Positions 58,601 through 64,000 of a stretch of DNA of 64,000 bases are shown here, one piece after another. Numbering within the stretch: the stretch's first letter is position 1; each line of letters opens with the position of its first letter. The stretch lies in the NCBI RefSeq assembly GCF_932526225.1, contig NC_064044.1, positions 3,620,092 through 3,684,091 on the forward strand, written 5' to 3'. Source of the stretch: Nematostella vectensis (taxonomy: Eukaryota; Cnidaria; Anthozoa; Actiniaria; Edwardsiidae). The position numbers and the translations under genes were made by a program. The notes below the pieces were generated by a model that had not been told where the DNA came from, did not search any database, and worked only from the letters and a program-made list of their open reading frames with translations.

Positions 58601-60674
58601 CGTAATTTTGAGGTTTTTTTCCGCGTATTTCCAGAAGCCCTGCCTTTGTTATCTAGGGCAAGGTTCCAAGTGAAACTTCATACATTTTCATTAACTGCCA
58701 ACCAACATAAAGAGGACATTACTTTAATGCAGACAGTTTTTAGATCCAACAGCAGCCTTGTCAACAGGGTTACACTGTCTGAGGAAAGTTTTATGGTCTC
58801 AACAGTACCCATGTTAACAAGGTTTCACTGTATAGGGAAAGTCTTATGGTCCCAAAAGCGTCCTTTTTAACAAGGTTCCATTGTATAAGGAGAGTCTTAT
58901 GGGTCCCAACACTGATCTTATTAATGCGGTTCCACTGTACTTTTAAAGCCGCATTGTCACCAGTTTACTTCCGGAGGGCAAAAGAATAAATTAGAATCTG
59001 CACCATTTAACATGCCATCCACTCTTAATTATCAGTCACATTTTCTAAGAAACTTCCAATAGATGCACTGCTTTTACAATTTTGAAATATTTTTCATGTT
59101 TTTAAAATAATCGGATATTGTTACCTTATCGACCAGAAGTAAACTGGTGACAATGCGGCTTTAACTCACTGTACTGCTGCTTCTCACCTTAACTTCTTTG
59201 GCGACTTTAGATTCCACATGCTCAAACTTGTCAGGTTTATAGACAGCTTTAATTGGTTCCCCAACAACAGATAGATCCTTTTGTTTCTCCTTATTGGCTT
59301 TTTGGATTTTCTTGATGTGATTTACATTTTCTTTGGTGAAATTCTTAGGCTGGGCAGAACCTGACAAAGGAAAAAAAGCTGAGAAAGCTGTAAATTCAAA
59401 AAGACTTTAGAGCCTGGGGCACCTAACACACACAATGATCAACATTTATTATATCTTTATTGGAGGGAGGGGGCAGGGGTAACAGCACGAGGACTCTAGG
59501 TTTACCTTTCAACAAAGTAAATCAGAAATAAGTAAATTTTCAACTTAGTGGTTAACATCTAGTATCACATGTTTGAATACTAAATAATACAGCCCACACA
59601 CTTGCATGATTCCATGAAATCTCACTTTTACAAATGACTTTTTTCTCTGAAGAAAAACTAAAATAATTTATGGTAACCACAGTTGCGATACTCTTCATAA
59701 TTAATGTTTAATTATTATAGTAAAATGCAATGACAGTATATCACAGTCTTAGTGTCTGGAGGAATAATTAATTTCATCACCAAACATGTGACCATTTATG
59801 CTGATAAAACAATTAACTCAGATAGCATCTCCCCTGGAATGTACTATCTATTTATCTGTCATCTAATTTGACCATAGCTCTCTAAAACCTCTTTACATTG
59901 TGGACAAATATTGAAGAAGGTGTTAATTGGAGCTCTCAATTCTTATGCACTTGAAAAATTAAAACACACAAAAAAGTATAATACTTGCAGTACTAATTTC
60001 AGTAATCTATTTTTTTATTATGCATTTATCAAATAAAAGAAACTTAGTGATAGAGATACTATTCTAAACTACTATTCTAAGTAAGCTTAACTTCACTCAT
60101 TTACTGTGTTTGACAAGTGTATCATGATTATATTCTTCATCCTAATGGCAACGCGACAATAATCACTTTATTTAAAATTTTCGGAGCATAGATTTGTAAT
60201 CTGTCACAAATCAGACAGGCAGTCTATGAGTTTCAATAGAGAAAAACAGTAAACTCCTGTTGATGCACTTGTAAAAATACCCTTAGAGACACCTGTAGGA
60301 TGCCGAGTTAGCATGTTAGGCGAAACGGAAACATAAACAATTTGAGAAGCCAAATACATAAGCTATTTGTCTTTATGATAAGGATATCATGTGCATAGAA
60401 TCACATGCTATGAAATAAACAGATGCTAAAAGTACTACAGCAACAGATTTTTTTCGTATAACTCACCAGGTCTTGACAAAATGTTATATGGCTTGGATGT
60501 CGGATTAAAAAGCTGTGAAAGAGATCCTTGCCCTTTGATTGCGTTTGTTATGGCTTCTGGCTTGACCCTGGGCTTTGGACGACATTCTAGCGGACTTTGT
60601 CTGTATCTTTCGGCACTGCTAGGTCGCCTCGTGTTATAACCAGGGTCTGTTGGAATCGTCCAAGTTGAAAGCAT
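52652..60674 (-). CDS. ENKD1: Enkurin domain-containing protein 1-like (ENKD1)
   Basis: Six exons with matching phases: 60467-60674, 59188-59360, 57772-57924, 54669-54835, 53869-54005, 52652-52812. The CDS is 999 nt, 332 residues, close to the vertebrate ENKD1 length. The N-terminus has TIPTDPGYNTRRPSSAERYR. Exon 2 has a conserved basic helix (KENVNHIKKIQKANKEKQK). Exon 4 has YGNVPKY. Exon 5 has IPDPSIPPGHTLMQRDERL. Exon 6 has the end of the enkurin domain (LRLLPVRVDTLRVRTRK, AIKIFSRPKVFVKLDD). Enkurin-domain proteins bind microtubules and act at centrioles and cilia. The start is ATG at 60674; the frame is open further upstream, but the homologous N-terminus begins here. The acceptor of exon 4 could be at 54835 (CAG) or nine nt further in, in the same frame. 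Intron 3 contains the 28-bp minisatellite; intron 2 contains two MITEs. A probable poly(A) signal is at 52360-52365. Confidence 0.87.
54843..54950. repeat. 42-bp tandem repeat, ~2.6 units
   Basis: Units GCTAAGGCAAACGATGCACT plus TGTTAGTAGTTAATAGAC and TTTT, directly abutting the acceptor of ENKD1 exon 4 and running into the 28-bp array. Confidence 0.85.
54957..57085. repeat. 28-bp minisatellite, ~75 units, with 812-bp higher-order duplication
   Basis: Unit TCAGTGGTTCGATAACTGTA plus TTTACTTG (or TTAACTTG). Rare variants CAATGG (55161 and 55973), CACTGG (55441 and 56253) and paired GTTAACTG units recur at an offset of exactly 812 bp, 29 units. A block of about 0.8 kb was therefore itself duplicated. 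Lies in ENKD1 intron 3. Not a CRISPR array: there are no unique spacers. Confidence 0.95.
57148..57504. mobile_element. hAT-like MITE, copy 2
   Basis: Same family as 39042-39400, with ends ATACCTGTCAAC and GGTTGAAAGGTAT. Located in ENKD1 intron 3 just beyond the 28-bp array. No clear target duplication remains. Confidence 0.75.
58194..58643. mobile_element. MITE-like element in ENKD1 intron 2
   Basis: Inverted ends AGGTTCTTCTGGAATTACGC and GCGTATTTCCAGAAGCCCTG. The body is rich in CGCGTAAT(T)TTG words in both orientations. About 450 bp, non-coding. Confidence 0.65.
58725..58942. repeat. ~58-bp degenerate tandem repeat, ~4 units
   Basis: Words AACAAGGTTTCACTGTATA and GGAAAGTCTTATGGTCCCAA recur about four times. 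It directly precedes the TTAA-flanked MITE. Confidence 0.7.
58943..59164. mobile_element. 214-bp TTAA-flanked MITE next to ENKD1 exon 2
   Basis: Inverted repeats AGCCGCATTGTCACCAGTTT (58947) and its exact complement ending at 59160, with TTAA on both sides. It ends 24 bp from the exon 2 donor at 59187. A piggyBac-like TTAA target is inferred; the ends differ from the 3.3-kb element at 19462. Confidence 0.82.
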
Positions 60675-61140
60675 TCTCTCACACTTAGTCAGCTTCGGAA
60701 CCAAACGAAGAAGCTGCAGCTGACTGATTTCCCCATCTTTTCGCAATCCGATTAACAAGATAATTTTACAGTAGCCTCTATAAGTCGGATATTTCCTCCT
60801 TGTGCCAACGAATAACTTAAACGATGGAGGAATCAAGCTTGAAATAGCGTAGAAGTTTCGCACGGTTCAGACGTGATTATTACGATATTTTGTTCCGTTG
60901 ATATGTAAACTAGAGGCGCCTTTCCCAGAATGCAGCGGGCCTTGTGTTTGCGCTGACTAGAACTGCAGGCTCAGCACAGGACTACCGTAATGTTTGTAAA
61001 CTACGACCAAGAGCATTCGAGCCGTCCTTCTTATGAACATTACACAATTTTAACAGTTTGTTAATTTAGGCATCTAATTTGGCCAAGATAAGAGAGAATT
61101 GCTCCTCAAAACGGATCGAGACCCACGCGCAAGGATGCTT
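60675..61140. other. Upstream region of ENKD1-like gene
   Basis: Probable 5' UTR and promoter by position. The reading frame of exon 1 stays open to 60863 without an earlier conserved start. No TATA box noticed. Confidence 0.35.
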
Positions 61141-61945
61141 AGGGAAGGGTCATTGTCATTATTTAACGGGGGGGGGGGGGGGGGGGGGCTGCTATTTTTT
61201 TTAGCATCGATTTGGGGGAGGGCCTCAATTTTTGAACAGCTATTCTTATAAATTTGCGAGCCTCGAAAAAGTTTGGAGCCCCTGACCCCCTACAAAATAA
61301 ACAAATTAATGTGATGCGCCTTCTGCTTGCAATTACATGACTTTCGTTTGGCTGGCATAGAAAATCATTATCCTTTAAAGTATGGCCTCTACTATTTTAA
61401 TATTTTGCAGTTTTGGTTTTATCAACTTCCATCAATGAATTTTCAAATTTCCATGTCAAAGTCCCCCCTACTAAGTTTTATGATTGGTGATATGAAAACA
61501 TATTTAAATAAGATTTAGGTTAGCAAGGACCTAATAATGCTGTTTTCTATTTAGGTTTTAACAATAATTAACATTTCACATATTTGAAGGAAGGGAGTAT
61601 GCCCCCTGACCCCCATATACAATATTATTTACACCCCTAAAAATGTGCTCGAAATCAACTTATCTCCTGGCTTGGTGGTGTTGAAGGCGAGCTCCTTAAT
61701 GGGCATGTCTATGTCAGTGCCCCCCCCCCCCCCCCCCCCCCCTACACACAAAAATGTTAGTTCTTGTTTTCTTCTGGGATAGGGCCTTAATTTTTTATCA
61801 CCTTTTGGGGGGAGGGTCACCATTTTAGTGCTTTAAATTGGGGGAGGGTCAAAATATTTGAACCAGAAAAAAATTAAACTTAGCAGCAGGGGGGGGGGGG
61901 GGGGGTAAATAATGACCTTTTAATGACCTTTTCCTTAGCCCAATG
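61141..61945. mobile_element. Possible MITE with G/C homopolymer borders
   Basis: Left side AAGGGTCATTGTCATTATTTA followed by a run of about 20 G and CTGCTATTTTTTT. Right side carries the inverse arrangement (TTAGCAGCA, a G run, TAAATAATGACC). A second C run is at 61718-61742. GGGGGAGGG(T/C)C words recur inside. Homopolymer lengths are likely unreliable in assembly. Confidence 0.45.
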
Positions 61946-62197
61946 TTTTGACCGCGAATCATATCAACAGGCATTGCCAGGTATAGCTTAAGCAATGCAA
62001 TGATGCACATGATTTGCTTATTGTCTGATTGATTCTCCGCTCATTTTCGTTTTGTGTGTATTATGTGTATTATGCACAGTCTGAATTGTGTGCTATACGT
62101 TTGCATTCAGTGTATGGGTGCAGTGCTACTTAAGGGTATTATTTTGCGCAGGGGAGAAGAAGAATATTGCTGCCGCAGTTAGCAGAGCCTCGCTCTG

Positions 62198-62411
62198 TTA
62201 GGGCCCTCGAATGGTCTTTGGCGAGCACTTGCGAGCTTGCGAGCACCCCGCTTTTTATGCGAGACCGAGCATTTTTAGTTGTTGAATAAATCGAGCAGCG
62301 AGCACATAGAAAAATGCAATGCGAGCACGGCGGAAAAAATGGGCGAGCATGCGAGCATTAGCCGAAAACTGCGAGCACATCGAAATTTCGGGAGACCATT
62401 CGGGGGCCCTT
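62198..62411. mobile_element. MITE-like element rich in GCGAGCA
   Basis: Inverted ends AGGGCCCTCGAATGGTCT and AGACCATTCGGGGGCCCT. The interior contains about ten GCGAGCA or GCGAGCT words spaced irregularly. A partial TCTGT direct repeat flanks it. Confidence 0.6.
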
Positions 62412-62429
62412 CTGTAGTGCCCCTCCGAC

Positions 62430-62650
62430 GTTTAGTTTTTTGGTTCTCGCCTTTGCTTCAAGAAGTTTTCTCCGTGTTCTCCACCGTTTTCGATCTAAGC
62501 TGTGTTCCGTTGTCAGACATGAGTCAGACTCAACAGCGTTTTATCTGCGCTCTTGCAAGTTTAAGCATTACCAGCAGCAATGAGGGTGAAAGTCTTTCCA
62601 TATATTTACTGTGTTGTTTATTGATTTTTTTTATTATTATTATACTCCAG
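62430..62650 (+). mobile_element. SINE fragment
   Basis: Body and tail words of the same family: TTCTCCGTGTTCTCCACC, GTTGTCAGACATGAGTCAG and CTGCGCTCTTGCAAGTTTA, ending near CAGCAGCAATGAGGGTGA. The tRNA-like head is not evident. Confidence 0.6.
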
Positions 62651-62739
62651 TGTATGTATTATTGTATTGCCTCACATCCTTCACTATTTATTTCTTTTCG
62701 CGTTAGTCTGTTAAAAATATAAGTGAACAAAAACAAATA

Positions 62740-62990
62740 AAGAAATGTCGTAGTGTTTATATTGTGCGTAATGCATTTATTGTACGCAGGTATCGTGCGC
62801 AGTGTATTTATTGTGCGCAGGTGAATATTGTGTTTAGTTTGTGTATGAATTTTCACACTGTTTATTGTACGCAGTGTATGTATTGTGTGCAAAGCTAGGT
62901 ATTTTCGTATACTGTGCGCAGTTTATATATTGTGCGCAGGTACATTCGTTGTGCTCGCTTATATTTTGTGCAGTATATATTGCAGTGCCG
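62740..62990. repeat. Degenerate ATTGTGCGCAG repeats
   Basis: Words TTATTGTGCGCAGG, ATTGTACGCAGTG and TACTGTGCGCAG recur about ten times at irregular 15-30-bp spacing. The short frames on both strands here are repeat artefacts. Confidence 0.7.
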
Positions 62991-62999
62991 TAGCAGGCC

Positions 63000-63510
63000 T
63001 CAAAATAATGGAGCGGCACAAACAGAAAAATTAATATTGGGGCACAGCCACGCCCCTATTGGGGCGAGAACGAGTAGTCTAATTCATATTAAACATATTC
63101 CCCACGGATAGTGTCCTTCGTATGCATTGCCTTATATGGGCATTGATGCCCATATTTAGAAGAGCTAAAGTTTTCCCGCTCCCTGATCTCCAGAAAACAT
63201 GGTAAAAAATACAGATTCCTTCCAATTTGAGAATCGAGACAAAAATGTGTCAAAAAAACTTTATCGCTTGGTCAAATCTTTATCACACAAGTCTTGAAAA
63301 GTCCTTAGACCCAGGTCACCCAAATATTGATATGGTTTTAGTATAAAACCACCCACATACTACCTTAACAAAAATTACAATTTTTTTAATATTTATTTAA
63401 ATCTTTCATATGAGATATAGTTTGAGGTCCTATATGACACGAGACACTTGAGTACAGGTAATATATAATGATATTTTTTGTTTGAATTTTGTACTATAGC
63501 TTCAAGAGGT
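63000..63510. other. AT-rich sequence, nothing recognised
   Basis: No gene, RNA or clear repeat boundary seen between the GCGCAG repeats and the hAT-like MITE. Confidence 0.4.
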
Positions 63511-63871
63511 AAATACTCATACCTGGCAACTCTCCCGCATTAGGCGGTAGTCTCAAGATTTTGGACCCCTTCCCCCACTCTCCTGCGATGAGCACAAAAT
63601 CTTTTTAGCGATTTATATTGCTTCCTAAAAGAGAATCGTCATTTTGCCTATTTTCTATTAAAATATTTAAAACAATAATTCCCTTGCGTAGCACAATTTA
63701 TCTAACACCCTTGTGAGATCTATTAGTGGATTTGTTCGCGAGAGCTTTCTATACTGCAAACGCCTGCAAGGTTAAACCCACCCTTCCTCCCCAAAAATGA
63801 ATATACCCTACCCCTCCCCCAAAAAATTCTCAAGCCTTGAGATTTTCGGAGGTTGACAGGTATGAATACTA
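63511..63871. mobile_element. hAT-like MITE, copy 3 (decayed 8-bp TSD)
   Basis: Element 63519-63863 with ends ATACCTGGCAAC and GTTGACAGGTAT. The flanking octamers AAATACTC and GAATACTA match at six of eight positions, consistent with an aged 8-bp duplication. Confidence 0.78.
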
Positions 63872-64000
63872 AACAAGTATCTGTGAGCCAACTTGTATGC
63901 AAATGTATTTTCCTAGTTATTTTCTTGCGTGCATAAAAGATATACAGGATACTGAACAAAGCTTCAACACATCCAAGATTCTGAGATGAGAGTACATAAA

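Noticed and set aside
62659-63019. Short frames with THNIN/TLRTI-type repeats
   Set aside because: Artefacts of the degenerate ATTGTGCGCAG repeat.

Overview
This is eukaryotic, animal DNA. It has multi-exon genes with GT-AG introns, AATAAA signals, tRNA-derived SINEs, many MITE-like elements and large minisatellites. The gene content (cation channels of the TRPC family, a group A bHLH factor, a ciliary/microtubule enkurin-domain gene, an RPAP3_C-domain gene) and the AT-rich, transposon-dense texture suggest an early-branching metazoan. An anthozoan cnidarian such as a sea anemone is my best guess, but the species is an inference.

Layout. From 1 to about 41.7 kb the window is a tandem duplication of a TRPC-type channel gene, both copies on the minus strand. 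Copy A (exons 1-8, 567-11472) runs off the left edge. Copy B (16180-35216) is complete in ten exons and predicts about 817 residues. Every exon of A in the window has a B counterpart in the same phase, and all lengths match except exon 1, which is one codon shorter in A. Introns differ strongly because of copy-specific insertions and repeat expansions. Copy A has a ~3.0-kb inverted-repeat element carrying a 49-bp minisatellite, a GATGGT microsatellite and an ~89-unit 21-bp minisatellite. Copy B has a 3.3-kb element flanked by TTAA, a SINE, several MITEs, a foldback retroposon, a probable hammerhead ribozyme and a ~37-unit repeat built from the end of exon 3. Between the copies, on the plus strand, lie the last exons of an RPAP3_C-domain gene (14010-15845). 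It starts close to the inferred duplication breakpoint and converges on the 3' end of TRPC-B.

From 41.7 to 64 kb the sequence is single copy: a long AT-rich stretch, a bHLH gene (47125-47607, plus), another AT-rich stretch, and a six-exon ENKD1-like gene (52652-60674, minus). One intron of that gene holds a 28-bp minisatellite of about 75 units with an 812-bp higher-order duplication. The right end is a cluster of MITEs, a SINE fragment and homopolymer tracts.

The most unusual theme is that exon-intron junctions have repeatedly become tandem-repeat units. These are the exon 3 donor (about 4 copies in A, ~37 in B), the exon 5 acceptor (3 in each gene, 69-bp period), the exon 6 donor (2 in B) and the exon 9 acceptor (2 in B). 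The 21-bp array also carries a consensus donor-like GGTGAG in many units on the transcribed strand. These genes therefore contain dozens of decoy splice sites, and the decoys differ between two near-identical paralogues.
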